64,000 bases of DNA from Chloracidobacterium sp. CP2_5A (GTDB taxonomy: Bacteria; Acidobacteriota; Blastocatellia; Chloracidobacteriales; Chloracidobacteriaceae), in the NCBI GenBank assembly GCA_002254845.1, contig NKPT01000003.1, forward strand, positions 62,001-126,000, written 5' to 3'. The notes under the pieces were generated by a model. The model had not been told where the DNA came from. It did no database searches and worked only from the letters and a program-made list of their open reading frames with translations. The position numbers were made by a program, and so were the translations under genes. This document shows positions 1 through 7,949 of the stretch, one piece after another; within the stretch, counting starts at the first letter, position 1; each line of letters opens with the position of its first letter.

Positions 1-16
1 AGCCGAATGATGACAC

Positions 17-550
17 TTAGGCGGTCGGCGCGTCGAGTTCCGCCAGGTCCTCCAGACTCGGCAGCGCGCTGAGGTCCTTGAGGCCGAACTGCACGAGAAA
101 CTCCTTCGAGGTGCCGTACAGAATCGGCCGCCCGACGCATTCTTTCCTTCCCTTGGGCGCGATGAGCTTCCGATCCAAGAGCGTCTTGATGGCCGAAGAG
201 GAGCTGACGCCTCGGATTTCAAGAATCTCGGGAATCGTGACTGGCTGCTTGTAGGCAATCACAGCCAGCGTTTCCAAGGCCGCCAGCGAGAGGCGAGCCG
301 CCGGGCGCGAGCGATGGTAACGCCGGACGTATTCGCTCAACTCCGGGCGCGTCGCCATCTGCCATCCGCCGGCGATTTCGCGCAGTTCCAAGCCGCGCTG
401 CGCGTAGTCGGCGACCAGCGCCGCCAGCGCCGCGGCAATCGCTTCCGGAGCGGCTTCGGGCAGCAGCTCCGCCATCTGCTTGCAGGTCAGCGGCTCCTCG
501 GCCACGTAAATGAGGGTTTCCAGAATCGGCTTTAGGGCTTCAGGCGTCAT
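17..550 (-). CDS. scpB: Segregation and condensation protein B
   Basis: ScpB is the winged-helix kleisin-associated subunit of the SMC-ScpAB condensin that compacts and segregates the chromosome. The 177-residue product starts MTPEALKPILETLIYVAEEPL and carries the family stretches around LETLAVIAYKQPVT and RGVSSSSAIKTLLDRKLI. I chose the ATG at 550 because it overlaps the scpA stop as ATGA, a typical translationally coupled arrangement. The reading frame stays open upstream to 673, but that extension has no family resemblance and lies inside scpA. The gene is the last of the scpA-scpB pair. Confidence 0.93.
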   Translation of the reverse strand: MTPEALKPILETLIYVAEEPLTCKQMAELLPEAAPEAIAAALAALVADYAQRGLELREIAGGWQMATRPELSEYVRRYHRSRPAARLSLAALETLAVIAYKQPVTIPEILEIRGVSSSSAIKTLLDRKLIAPKGRKECVGRPILYGTSKEFLVQFGLKDLSALPSLEDLAELDAPTA

Positions 551-1332
551 ACGACAGGGACGGCCTCCATCGGGGAAAGCGCGCGCTCGAGATGAATCGC
601 GCCAAAGGGCTCCGTCTGAATGAAACGCGCCACGCCTTCGCGGAGAAGCTCTAAAATAGCGAGGAACAGACAAACCATCTCGCGCTTGCTGCGAGCGGCT
701 TCAAAAAGCGGGGTGACATTGAGGCGGGGCTGCTCGTCAAGCAGCGCGCGAAGCTCGGTCATCTTTTGGGCCTGAGTCATCGCTTCGCGGGCAATCGCCA
801 TTTCAAGCTCCTGCCGGCGGCGATCAAGGATGCGCTTGAAGGTTTCCAGCAAATCAAAAACCGTGATGGCGACTTCCTCAGCCGCCGACTCCGCGGACGG
901 GCGGACGTAAACCCCCTGCTCTATCTCGTAGCGCGCCCATAGCTCCTGGGCCGCCGCCCGGTAACGCTGATGGTCGAGCAACTGCCGGACCAACTCCGCC
1001 CGCGGGTCATCCGTCAGGGCGGCGGCCGACGCTTCAGCCGTCGCCGGCAGCAGCATCCGCGACTTGATGTGAATCAGCGTCGCCGCCATGACCACAAACT
1101 CGCCGGCAACGTCAAAGTCCAGGTCGCGGAGCGCCTGAAGGTAAGCCAAATACTCCGCCGTGATGCGCGCCATGGGAATGTCGGCGATGTCGAGCTCGTG
1201 ACGCTTGATCAGATGCAGCAGCAGGTCAAGCGGCCCTTCAAACGCTTCGATCCGGACGCGGTAATCGCCCGCCGCAAGCGCGGGCGACGCGTCGGCGGAC
1301 GAAGCTTCAGCGGTTGGCGGGGTGACAGACAC
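547..1332 (-). CDS. scpA: Segregation and condensation protein A (kleisin)
   Basis: ScpA is the kleisin that bridges SMC heads. The product of 261 residues contains the conserved N-terminal block FEGPLDLLLHLIKRHELDI (about residues 30-48), then EYLAYLQALRDLDFDVAGEF and IKSRMLLP, and a C-terminal winged-helix region (VCLFLAILELLREG). The GTG at 1332 is the first usable start in this frame but has no clear ribosome binding site. A better-placed GTG at 1370 overlaps the upstream metalloprotease stop as GTGA, yet it is thrown out of frame by a run of nine C on the coding strand (1344-1352). The true N-terminus is therefore uncertain. Confidence 0.92.
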   Translation of the reverse strand: MSVTPPTAEASSADASPALAAGDYRVRIEAFEGPLDLLLHLIKRHELDIADIPMARITAEYLAYLQALRDLDFDVAGEFVVMAATLIHIKSRMLLPATAEASAAALTDDPRAELVRQLLDHQRYRAAAQELWARYEIEQGVYVRPSAESAAEEVAITVFDLLETFKRILDRRRQELEMAIAREAMTQAQKMTELRALLDEQPRLNVTPLFEAARSKREMVCLFLAILELLREGVARFIQTEPFGAIHLERALSPMEAVPVV

Positions 1333-1366
1333 AACGCGACTCAGGGGGGGGGCTCGGCGGACAGAT

Positions 1367-2077
1367 TCACAGAAAGCTAAACAGCAAGAGGATAAAGAAC
1401 CGCATCAGGGGCAGGTAAATCTGCGACAACAGTCCCGTGAGCGACGCGATGATGATGATGAAAAAACCGTACGGGCGCAGGCTCTCGTAAGCTTCCATGA
1501 GGGGGATGCTCGCCACGCTCAGCAGACTCGACAAAATATGGCTCCCGTCAAGCGGCGGAATGGGAATCATATTGAAGATGGCAAGGAGCAAGTTGACGAT
1601 GATCATCATCCGCAGGAAAATCAGCAGCGGCTCGGCGAAACCGAACAGCGCCTGCGGATTGGCCGGGCCGTCGCCGGTAAACATGCCAAACACATCGCCC
1701 CGCCCGACAGCGCCGCTCACGATGAGCAGCTTGAGCGTCAGCGCCGCGCCAACCGCGAGCAGGAGGTTGCTGAAGGGGCCAGCGGCGGAAACGGTGATAT
1801 TCGCCACGACCTTGTTTTTCCAGCGATTCGGATTGACTTCCACCGGCTTTGCCCAGCCGAAGATGAAGCCGCCGCCAATCAAGCCAATGAGCGGAAACAG
1901 AATCGAGCCAATCGGGTCAATATGGGCGCGCGGATCGAGCGTAATGCGCCCTTGGTAGCGCCCCGTGTCGTCGCCGAAGCGCTCGGTGGTCCAGGCATGA
2001 GCGAACTCATGGACGCAGAGCGAGAAGAGGAAAGCTACAAAGCCAAGCACAATATTGCCAAGCTGGATCCCTTGCAT
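1367..2077 (-). CDS. Site-2-protease-type (M50) membrane metalloprotease
   Basis: The 236-residue multi-pass membrane protein has the zinc motif HEFAH (about residues 23-27) in the first membrane helix and a second metal/active-site motif NMIPIPPLDG near residue 170, the hallmark of the short M50B (YwhC/YdgP-like) site-2 protease group. It also shows the conserved AAGPFSNLLLA stretch. It probably cleaves substrates within the membrane, but the substrate is unknown. It sits directly upstream of scpA, a neighbourhood I recall from many bacteria (tryptophanyl-tRNA synthetase is often nearby but is not visible here). The ATG at 2077 gives a hydrophobic N-terminus. Confidence 0.88.
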   Translation of the reverse strand: MQGIQLGNIVLGFVAFLFSLCVHEFAHAWTTERFGDDTGRYQGRITLDPRAHIDPIGSILFPLIGLIGGGFIFGWAKPVEVNPNRWKNKVVANITVSAAGPFSNLLLAVGAALTLKLLIVSGAVGRGDVFGMFTGDGPANPQALFGFAEPLLIFLRMMIIVNLLLAIFNMIPIPPLDGSHILSSLLSVASIPLMEAYESLRPYGFFIIIIASLTGLLSQIYLPLMRFFILLLFSFL

Positions 2078-2104
2078 GCACAGGCCTCGCCAAATTTTGG
2101 GGCG

Positions 2105-3148
2105 TCAAGCGCGACTAGGGTCATAGCCGATGACCCCAACCGAAACGCGATAGATTTCGTGGTTGGAAGCGAGAATCGCCGCTCCCTTGCCGTCAAACGC
2201 CAGCCCGACGAGGCGCGTTCCGGCAATAAACAGCTCGGCGTCCCGCCCATCCGGCGTGATTTTGACCACGCCCCGCAAGCCGTCGAGGCTTGCGCAGACA
2301 TAGGCATTGCCCGCCTGATCAAAAGCCAGTCCCTGCGGGCGGCCCAGGCCGACATGCCACCGCTCAACCTTGCCGGTCGGCGTCACGCGATAGACCGCCT
2401 CGCGGGTGCCAGCGGTCGTTGGCGCGGTGACGTAGAGGTTGCCGTCGGGCGAAAAGGCCAGATGGTAAGCCGCCAAGCTGGCTTCAAGCCGCGCATGGGG
2501 CGTGACATCGCCCAGCGGCGTCACCCGATAGATGACGCCCTGCCGGTCGCCCACAAAGAGGTTGCCCGCTCGGTCAATGGCCAGCCCAGTGGCGATCCCC
2601 AGGTTCTCGGCAAAGGGCACCACTTCGCGGAATGGGGAAATGCGATACAGAATGCCGTCGTGGCGGCTTGTGATGTAAAGCGTCCCGTCGCGGTCAAAGG
2701 CCAGGCCGGTCGGGTTCATAATGTTGTCGAGAAAGGGCGTCGCTTTGCCGTCCGCGCCAATCCGCCAGACCGAGACCTCGACTTTTTTGCCGCGCGCCCC
2801 GGAGATGGTCGTGAAGATCGCGTCGGTTTCGGGATCGTAGGCTGGATTGGCGACAGGATGAAGATTCTCCGCCAGGCGCTTGGCGATGCAAAACGGCGCG
2901 CGCGCGCTAGCCTTGCCGGACGACACAAGCTGCACATCCGTCGGTCGGTCGCGCTCCGTCGCGTCATCGGGGACGGTGACGAGCACCCGCTCCGGCGAGG
3001 CGCTCACAATGCGCCCCGGCGTCTCGCCAAACAATACCTCGCAGGTTGCATAGTCCGAAGTGTCAAACCCTTGGCAGTCAATAACGATCAGGCTGCCGGG
3101 CGCGCCCGCCTGCGGTCGGATACGAAGAATTTCAGACATGCGCGGCAT
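2105..3148 (-). CDS. IPT/TIG plus NHL-repeat (SMP-30-like) beta-propeller protein
   Basis: The 347-residue protein begins with about 85 residues resembling an IPT/TIG immunoglobulin-like fold (GAPGSLIVIDCQGF, then VLVTVPDDATERDRPTDVQLVSSG). It continues with repeated propeller blades of the form NPTGLAFDRDGTLYITS, IATGLAIDRAGNLFVGD, YHLAFSPDGNLYVTA and PQGLAFDQAGNAYVC. Such NHL/SMP-30-like propellers bind ligands or other proteins or act as lactonases; nothing here fixes a catalytic role. No signal peptide is evident, so a cytoplasmic location is likely. A second ATG three codons downstream could also serve as start. It lies 27 bp upstream of the M50 protease gene. Confidence 0.7.
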   Translation of the reverse strand: MPRMSEILRIRPQAGAPGSLIVIDCQGFDTSDYATCEVLFGETPGRIVSASPERVLVTVPDDATERDRPTDVQLVSSGKASARAPFCIAKRLAENLHPVANPAYDPETDAIFTTISGARGKKVEVSVWRIGADGKATPFLDNIMNPTGLAFDRDGTLYITSRHDGILYRISPFREVVPFAENLGIATGLAIDRAGNLFVGDRQGVIYRVTPLGDVTPHARLEASLAAYHLAFSPDGNLYVTAPTTAGTREAVYRVTPTGKVERWHVGLGRPQGLAFDQAGNAYVCASLDGLRGVVKITPDGRDAELFIAGTRLVGLAFDGKGAAILASNHEIYRVSVGVIGYDPSRA

Positions 3149-3199
3149 TCATTGCTGTTCTAAGTTTGAGGTCGTGGCGGTCAGTGAAGAGGCAGGGCG

Positions 3200-3784
3200 T
3201 TATGAAGGCGAACGCTTCTCATTCGCCACTGGAAGCGCCGGAAGCCGCTCCAGCTCTTTGCGCGCCTCGCGGACCAAGTCGCTTTGGGGGAAACGCTCAA
3301 CCAGTTCTGAAAAGTACCGCCGAGCTTCGGCGTCGCTGGCCGTCGCCTCTTCGGACTTGCGCTGCGCCGCCTCGCTCTGATTCCGTTTCAGCAGTCGCTT
3401 CGCCTCGTCTTCAAGCAGTCGGCGCTGACCGAGGTGATATCTGCCCAGCAGGAAAAGAATTCGGTCAAAGCGCGTAAACTGCGGGTAAACCTCATAGATT
3501 TCCATCAGCCGATTGATGGAAGCCCGAAAGTTTCTTTGGCGAGCGTAGAATTCCGCGACTTCAATGTTCTTCCGCGCGCGCTTTTCCAAGAGCGGATCGC
3601 GCGTTCCCAGCTCGCGCGGATCCTCGGTCTCATCCCGCTCGTCCAGGTCGGGAGCGGAATTGGGCTTTCGCTCGACTTGAGGGCGGGGCGCCGAACCGGC
3701 GGATGACCAAGGCGGAGACGCGTCCGCGGGCGCCGGGGCGAATAACCAAAGCCAACTGCATAGAAGGAAACAGGCGCTCGACAT
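3200..3784 (-). CDS. Secreted TPR protein, BamD-like
   Basis: The 194-residue protein has an N-terminal hydrophobic signal segment (about residues 3-22) ending near ADAS. A charged proline-rich linker follows, then helical repeats typical of outer-membrane assembly lipoprotein BamD/YfiO (EVAEFYARQRNFRASINRLM, then YFSELVERFPQSDLVREARKEL). The usual lipobox cysteine is not evident; the only nearby cysteines sit inside the hydrophobic core. It is shorter than full BamD (about 240 residues), so a BamD-like periplasmic helper is as likely as true BamD. It stands 51 bp upstream of the NHL gene and may be cotranscribed with it. Confidence 0.6.
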   Translation of the reverse strand: MSSACFLLCSWLWLFAPAPADASPPWSSAGSAPRPQVERKPNSAPDLDERDETEDPRELGTRDPLLEKRARKNIEVAEFYARQRNFRASINRLMEIYEVYPQFTRFDRILFLLGRYHLGQRRLLEDEAKRLLKRNQSEAAQRKSEEATASDAEARRYFSELVERFPQSDLVREARKELERLPALPVANEKRSPS

Positions 3785-3814
3785 CAGTAAGCTAACTCCT
3801 CGCGTTCCCGCGGG

Positions 3815-3833
3815 GACGGGCGAGTCGCCCGTC
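3815..3833. other. Hairpin in leader of the BamD-like gene
   Basis: GACGGGC and GCCCGTC form a perfect 7-bp stem around a 5-nt loop, about 31 nt 5' of the minus-strand start at 3784. It has no T-tract, so a terminator role for the upstream Sia operon is doubtful. The rest of the 245-bp gap 3785-4029 shows nothing further that I can assign. Confidence 0.35.
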
Positions 3834-4029
3834 TAAGGACATCGTCCAAAAGATCACCATCGGCGCTTTCGCAGGCCGCGGGGCAAGCAATGCGCCCAAC
3901 GACTATACCAAGGTCAAGGATAGGCGGAAACCCGGCGCCGGCGAGCGAGGTTCCGGCTCCCGTAAGAGTTCCGGCAGGATCGAGCGAATAAAGCCCAATG
4001 GATAAAGCTTTTAGAAGCGGACGGCGCGG

Positions 4030-5037
4030 CTAGCCCTCTAACGCCATCATTTCCGCGGGCGCAGGCGGCAAGGCGACAGTGAAGCGCGTGCCCTGTCCCA
4101 CGCGGCTCTCGACGTAAATCGCGCCGCCATGGGCCTCGGTAATGCGCTTGGCGATGGCGAGACCCAGCCCGACGCCGAGATTTTTCTTTTTGGAAGACTG
4201 CACCTGACGATATGGGTCAAAAATGTGCGGAAGGTCTTCTTCAGGAATGCCCTCGCCGCTATCCTCAACCTGGATGACAACCGATGTCTGCTGCGGGTTT
4301 TCAGGATCGCTTTGCGCCTGACACCGCAGCGCGATCGCGCCGCCAGCCGGCGTGAACTTGATGGCGTTTGACGTCAGATTCGTCAGCACGCGCCGGAGCT
4401 TTGACCAATCGCCAAGCACCGGCGGCACGCGGTCGCAATCCAGGGTGACTTGAATTTGCTTCGCATGCGCCGCCGCTCTCACCTCTTCAACGAGTTCAGC
4501 CAAACAGACAGGCAGCTCCAGCCGCCGACTTTCCAGCGTGATTTCTTGGCTCTCCGACCGGGCGACATCCAGCATCTCGTTGATGAGCGCAAGCATCGTC
4601 TCAGTGCTATGACTGGCCGCCGTCACCAGTTGGGCGTAGGCGCCGGCGAGCACGCCGGGGTCCTCGGCGAGGAGTTCCAGCGTGGCCTTGACGACGCTCA
4701 GTGGCGATTTTAAATCGTGAACCAGCATGGCCGTGAAAGCGGCCTTGACGCGATCCAGCTCCCGTAGACGGTCATTTGCATTCCGCAGCTCGGCGTTGCG
4801 CGTATCGAGTTGCGCTTGCGTCCGAATGAGCCGGCTTTGAATAGCGTCCCCAGACCCGGTAATCTTGATAGCCTGGCGGAGTAGCGTCTCGTATTTCTTG
4901 AGCAGCCTCGCGTAGTGAGCTTGCCACTCTTGGGCTGAGAAGTCGCCGCGCTGAGCGATTTCCCGAGCGACACTCACTAGCGCCCGCTCATCCGCAAAAA
5001 GCTCCAGCGCATTGGCATGGTTTGAGTCTTTTATCAT
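4030..5037 (-). CDS. Sensor histidine kinase with SiaD-like N-terminal stalk
   Basis: The 335-residue soluble kinase has an H-box HDLKSPLSVV (His near residue 112), N-box NLTSNAIKFTPAGG, G1 box DSGEGIPEEDLPHIF and G2 GVGLGLAIAKRI, so it should be active. No membrane segments are seen. Its first ~96 residues form a predicted helical/coiled-coil module that aligns without gaps to the N-terminus of the diguanylate cyclase encoded two genes upstream. It is the last gene of the siaC-siaD-siaB-kinase operon, 49 bp after siaB. By inference it may read the same SiaC partner as the cyclase. No dedicated response regulator is encoded nearby. Confidence 0.9.
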   Translation of the reverse strand: MIKDSNHANALELFADERALVSVAREIAQRGDFSAQEWQAHYARLLKKYETLLRQAIKITGSGDAIQSRLIRTQAQLDTRNAELRNANDRLRELDRVKAAFTAMLVHDLKSPLSVVKATLELLAEDPGVLAGAYAQLVTAASHSTETMLALINEMLDVARSESQEITLESRRLELPVCLAELVEEVRAAAHAKQIQVTLDCDRVPPVLGDWSKLRRVLTNLTSNAIKFTPAGGAIALRCQAQSDPENPQQTSVVIQVEDSGEGIPEEDLPHIFDPYRQVQSSKKKNLGVGLGLAIAKRITEAHGGAIYVESRVGQGTRFTVALPPAPAEMMALEG

Positions 5038-5086
5038 GGCGGATCGAAAGCCTTAGCGAGAGACAGGCGCTCGGTCAGCGGCTTGA

Positions 5087-5656
5087 TCAGGACGGAAGCG
5101 TCTTGGCAATCCGCGCCGTTAGCACGAAGAAGGCTCGCCCATCGACAATTGGGCGGATTTCATAATCCAGAGGGAAATCCGCCTTGCGCGCAATATCTAT
5201 CAATCCCAACCCCGCGCCCTTGCTTCCCGCCAGGGACTGGCCGGCTTTGAGCCGCTCATCGTAATACTGCTTGAGCTGATCAGCATCCAAGCCATGAATG
5301 CGCTCGCACTGCTCGCGTAAATAAACCATCTGATCAGCAGTCACGACATTGCCGGCGGATACGGAGTAGTCATCCGCCGATTCCGAGACCACAACCACGC
5401 CAACGCCGACCGGATGCGCCGCGCCGTTGCCGCCAAAGGGGATAGCTTCAGTTTCCGCCGAGTAATGAAGGATGTTTTGGGTCATCTCAATGAAAACGGC
5501 GAAGACCCTTTTCACTTTGCGGTCAAAGACCGACTTGTTTTTGAGCAGCGTGCCAAGCTCGACCAGGACATCTTGAGAAATAGCGCCCTTGAAAGCCAGC
5601 CAAATCTTGCGCTGGCTCATGTCCTGATAAAGCCGAAATAGGTCTTCTGCCATCAT
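5087..5656 (-). CDS. siaB: SiaB-family (DUF6272) protein kinase
   Basis: SiaB-type proteins are GHKL-fold kinases that phosphorylate the SiaC partner in the Pseudomonas SiaABCD network. The 189-residue product shows an N-box-like FIEMTQNILHYS (about 55-66) and a glycine-rich lid GSKGAGLGLIDIARKA near residue 145, and it lacks an H-box domain. A GGAGG ribosome binding site at 5661-5665 precedes two consecutive ATG codons. It lies 37 bp downstream of the diguanylate cyclase and 49 bp upstream of the histidine kinase. The symbol is given by family resemblance and operon context. Confidence 0.8.
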   Translation of the reverse strand: MMAEDLFRLYQDMSQRKIWLAFKGAISQDVLVELGTLLKNKSVFDRKVKRVFAVFIEMTQNILHYSAETEAIPFGGNGAAHPVGVGVVVVSESADDYSVSAGNVVTADQMVYLREQCERIHGLDADQLKQYYDERLKAGQSLAGSKGAGLGLIDIARKADFPLDYEIRPIVDGRAFFVLTARIAKTLPS

Positions 5657-5693
5657 TGCGCCTCCAGGATTAACGCCAAACAGCTCCCCTTAG

Positions 5694-6515
5694 TTATTTG
5701 GCAGAAGAGATGGTCGCGAGCGACACTCGATTGCGTCCCGCTTCTTTCGCGGCATAAAGCGCGTTGTCCGCCGCCGCGATGAGATCGCCAACGCGATGTC
5801 GCTCCAGGGGGACTGCCGTCGCAGCGCCAATGCTCACGGTGAGGACGCCGTATGGCGAAGCTTGATGCGGAATGCCCAAATTAGCAATTGTCATGCGGAG
5901 GTCCTCGGCAAAGGTCATCAGCCAGTCCGATTGAGCTTCTGGCAAAATGACGGCAAACTCCTCGCCGCCGTAGCGAGCGACGAGATCGCCAGCCCGCCGA
6001 ATGCTTGTCATCAGCGCCGCCCCCACCTTCCGGAGGCACGCATCCCCGTGCTGGTGCCCAGCTAAGTCGTTAAGCCGCTTGAAATGGTCAACATCCAGCA
6101 TCAGCAGCGAAAGCGGCGACTGCTTGCGCAGGGCGCGGCGCCATTCCTGGTCAAGATACTCATTAAAGCGCCGTCGGTTGGCGACCCCTGTCAGAGCGTC
6201 CGAATAGGACAGCTGATGAAGCGCCTGGTTGGCTTCCTCCAGACGGGACTGCGCCAGCTCAAGCTCCGCGTTACGTCGCTCAAGCTCTTCCTGAGCTTTC
6301 AGCAGCTTGTTCTGAAACATGTCGCTCACATGCGTGAGCTTGATCAACTGGCGGATAGCGTGACGATATTTCTGGGCCAAAAACCGATAGCTTTCGCGTA
6401 GCTTGTCCGGCGTCAGGGCCAGGTTGTCGGCAACTTGGGCTGCCTCAGCCGCAATAGCTTCCTCTTCAGCGTAAATCGCTTCCGCATTGCGCTTGATGGT
6501 CGCTTCAGTTGCCAC
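5694..6515 (-). CDS. siaD: SiaD-like diguanylate cyclase (GGDEF)
   Basis: The 273-residue protein has an N-terminal helical stalk (about 18-97, ending in a coiled coil) and a GGDEF domain that makes cyclic di-GMP from two GTP. The active site reads GGEEF and is preceded, five residues earlier, by RAGD, an intact inhibitory I-site (RxxD). In the Pseudomonas Sia system the SiaD stalk binds unphosphorylated SiaC, which activates the cyclase. The gene follows siaC by 62 bp, which fits that partnership. No sensory or membrane domain is present, so regulation by SiaC is the natural reading. Confidence 0.85.
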   Translation of the reverse strand: MATEATIKRNAEAIYAEEEAIAAEAAQVADNLALTPDKLRESYRFLAQKYRHAIRQLIKLTHVSDMFQNKLLKAQEELERRNAELELAQSRLEEANQALHQLSYSDALTGVANRRRFNEYLDQEWRRALRKQSPLSLLMLDVDHFKRLNDLAGHQHGDACLRKVGAALMTSIRRAGDLVARYGGEEFAVILPEAQSDWLMTFAEDLRMTIANLGIPHQASPYGVLTVSIGAATAVPLERHRVGDLIAAADNALYAAKEAGRNRVSLATISSAK

Positions 6516-6577
6516 GAGCTTGTGTCAGAATCGCGCGCGGGCGGGACAAATCCAGCCCGCCGCGGCTTAGGAAACTA

Positions 6578-6952
6578 TCAATGCTTCACAAATTGAAAAG
6601 TCAGGCTCAGATCTTCCGCGAACTCCTCTCCGCTTTCCCGAATGTCTTCGTCATCTTCACGGTAGTGCCAGTGTAAGCTCACCTGTCGCCCATTGCGATT
6701 GGCTTCCTCAAGCTTTTCCAAAATGTTGAGAATGCACTTTGAAGAACTGGTGTTGAAATACGACAGCTTGAAGTGGAATGTAATCGGCTGCGTCGTGCGC
6801 TGAATAAAGTCATCCAGCCACTTGAAAACCGGCTGGTAAAACTGGAGCGAATGCTCTGGGTAGGAATCCCCCGCAATTTCAAGAACGCCATTCGCCGCGT
6901 CAAAATGAACGGCGGGCGTCACCTTGGTGGCCTCAAATACCAGATTATTCAT
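6578..6952 (-). CDS. siaC: SiaC-family regulator (DUF1987)
   Basis: The 124-residue protein matches the SiaC/DUF1987 family: EATKVTPAVHFDAANGVLEI at the start, then SYPE, and YFNTSSSKCILNILEKLEE in the middle. Residue 68 is a threonine within NTSSSK, the same number as the phosphorylated Thr68 known from Pseudomonas SiaC. In that system SiaB phosphorylates and SiaA (a PP2C phosphatase) dephosphorylates SiaC, and the unphosphorylated form activates the cyclase. It is the first gene of this minus-strand operon. No SiaA phosphatase is found in the window. Confidence 0.82.
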   Translation of the reverse strand: MNNLVFEATKVTPAVHFDAANGVLEIAGDSYPEHSLQFYQPVFKWLDDFIQRTTQPITFHFKLSYFNTSSSKCILNILEKLEEANRNGRQVSLHWHYREDDEDIRESGEEFAEDLSLTFQFVKH

Positions 6953-7050
6953 TCCCGCTCCCTTCGAGAACCCGTAGCGTCTTGCCCCGCGGCGCGCTGT
7001 CTAGAAGCTTCGAAGCCGCCGCCAAACTTAATCTTCCACAGCCAAAAGGC

Positions 7051-7078
7051 TTCGACTGCTTTATTTCGACTGCTTTAT
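7051..7078. repeat. 14-bp perfect tandem duplication
   Basis: The unit TTCGACTGCTTTAT occurs twice head to tail in the 244-bp spacer upstream of siaC. It belongs to a group of similar short duplications found in other spacers of this window. The rest of 6953-7196 shows no gene. Confidence 0.85.
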
Positions 7079-7196
7079 CTAGAGCGTTTCAGCCTTAGCT
7101 AGCGACTATATCATCCCGCCCGAGCGCTTCCAAGCCCGTTGTCGGGGTGATCGCTTCAGGTCGCTCTCAACCCGCCCGGCGCGCTCCGGCTGGCGA

Positions 7197-7835
7197 CTAC
7201 AGACGCGGGCTGGCATACGTCATCACCAGATAGGCAACAGTCTCCGCCTCGCCGGGATTGGCATAGGCATGCGGCACATCCGCCCGGAAGTAGGCCGCGT
7301 CGCCAGCAAACAGGTCAACGGGCGCGCGGTCGCCGACCGTCAGCCGCAAGCATCCTTGCTGCACAACCAGATTCTCGTACGTCCCCTCGGCATGCGGCTC
7401 GGCCCGCTCAACGCAGCCAACCTTCAGCCGCAGCTCGTAAAGCTCCGCCCGCCGCTCGCGGTCAAAGGGAAACAACGCCCGGCTCTCAAACTGACCGTCC
7501 TGCGAGCGAAGCGCCTTGGAGGCGGACCGTGGCAGGATCACCACCGCTTGCTCGGGCTCATCGCCCAGTAGGTCGGCAAACCGCACGCCCAGCCCCCGCG
7601 CAATTTTCCACAGGACGGCGATCGTCGGCGCGCTTTCGCCAGCCTCGATCTGGCCCAGCATGGCCCGACTCACCCCGGCCCGCGCAGCGAGTCGCTCAAG
7701 GCTCAGTCCCCGCTGGCGACGCAGCAGCTCCAGATTCTCCCCTACCCGGCGCTTCAGCTCAAGGGCTTCAGATTCAACGACTTTTGACCTTGGCTTCACG
7801 TTCCATCGAGCGCTTGCGAGCAAGCCGAGCGCCAT
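7197..7835 (-). CDS. XRE-family transcriptional regulator with C-terminal cupin
   Basis: The 212-residue protein joins a helix-turn-helix domain (about 30-85: GENLELLRRQRGLSLERLAA, then GVSRAMLGQIEAGESAPTIA) to a small cupin (about 125-205: EPHAEGTYENLVVQQG and DVPHAYANPGE). This is the usual layout of small-molecule-sensing repressors such as the PuuR/SutR group. It is transcribed divergently from the Rrf2/suf cluster with a 114-bp shared promoter region, and lies behind the Sia operon promoter region. Ligand and targets are not deducible. The ATG at 7835 lacks a strong Shine-Dalgarno sequence, and a GTG 12 codons downstream is an alternative. Confidence 0.85.
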   Translation of the reverse strand: MALGLLASARWNVKPRSKVVESEALELKRRVGENLELLRRQRGLSLERLAARAGVSRAMLGQIEAGESAPTIAVLWKIARGLGVRFADLLGDEPEQAVVILPRSASKALRSQDGQFESRALFPFDRERRAELYELRLKVGCVERAEPHAEGTYENLVVQQGCLRLTVGDRAPVDLFAGDAAYFRADVPHAYANPGEAETVAYLVMTYASPRL

Positions 7836-7860
7836 TTCGGCAGCCGTCGGGGAGACATTG

Positions 7861-7890
7861 TTGACGAAAAAGTAAAGTATTCAGTAAGGT
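7861..7890 (+). promoter_or_regulatory. Candidate sigma70 promoter of the rrf2-suf operon
   Basis: TTGACG (7861-7866) is followed after 18 nt by TAAGGT (7885-7890), about 60 nt upstream of the rrf2 start. The same -10 hexamer with an 18-nt spacer appears upstream of the aroF leader. This is a pattern match only. Confidence 0.45.
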
Positions 7891-7906
7891 AGAAAGCGTA
7901 AATCCA

Positions 7907-7928
7907 GCCAAGGCTTCCACGCCTTGGC
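7907..7928 (+). promoter_or_regulatory. Perfect inverted repeat in the rrf2 leader
   Basis: GCCAAGGC and GCCTTGGC face each other across a 6-nt loop, ending 21 nt before the rrf2 start codon. In RNA it would form a stable hairpin. As DNA it lies just downstream of the candidate promoter, where an autoregulatory operator could sit. Confidence 0.45.
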
Positions 7929-7949
7929 GGCAACCTGAGTTTCACACTG

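Noticed and set aside
1322-3163. 613-codon plus-strand open frame
   Set aside because: It lies opposite the metalloprotease and NHL genes, has a charged low-complexity translation and no recognisable domain.
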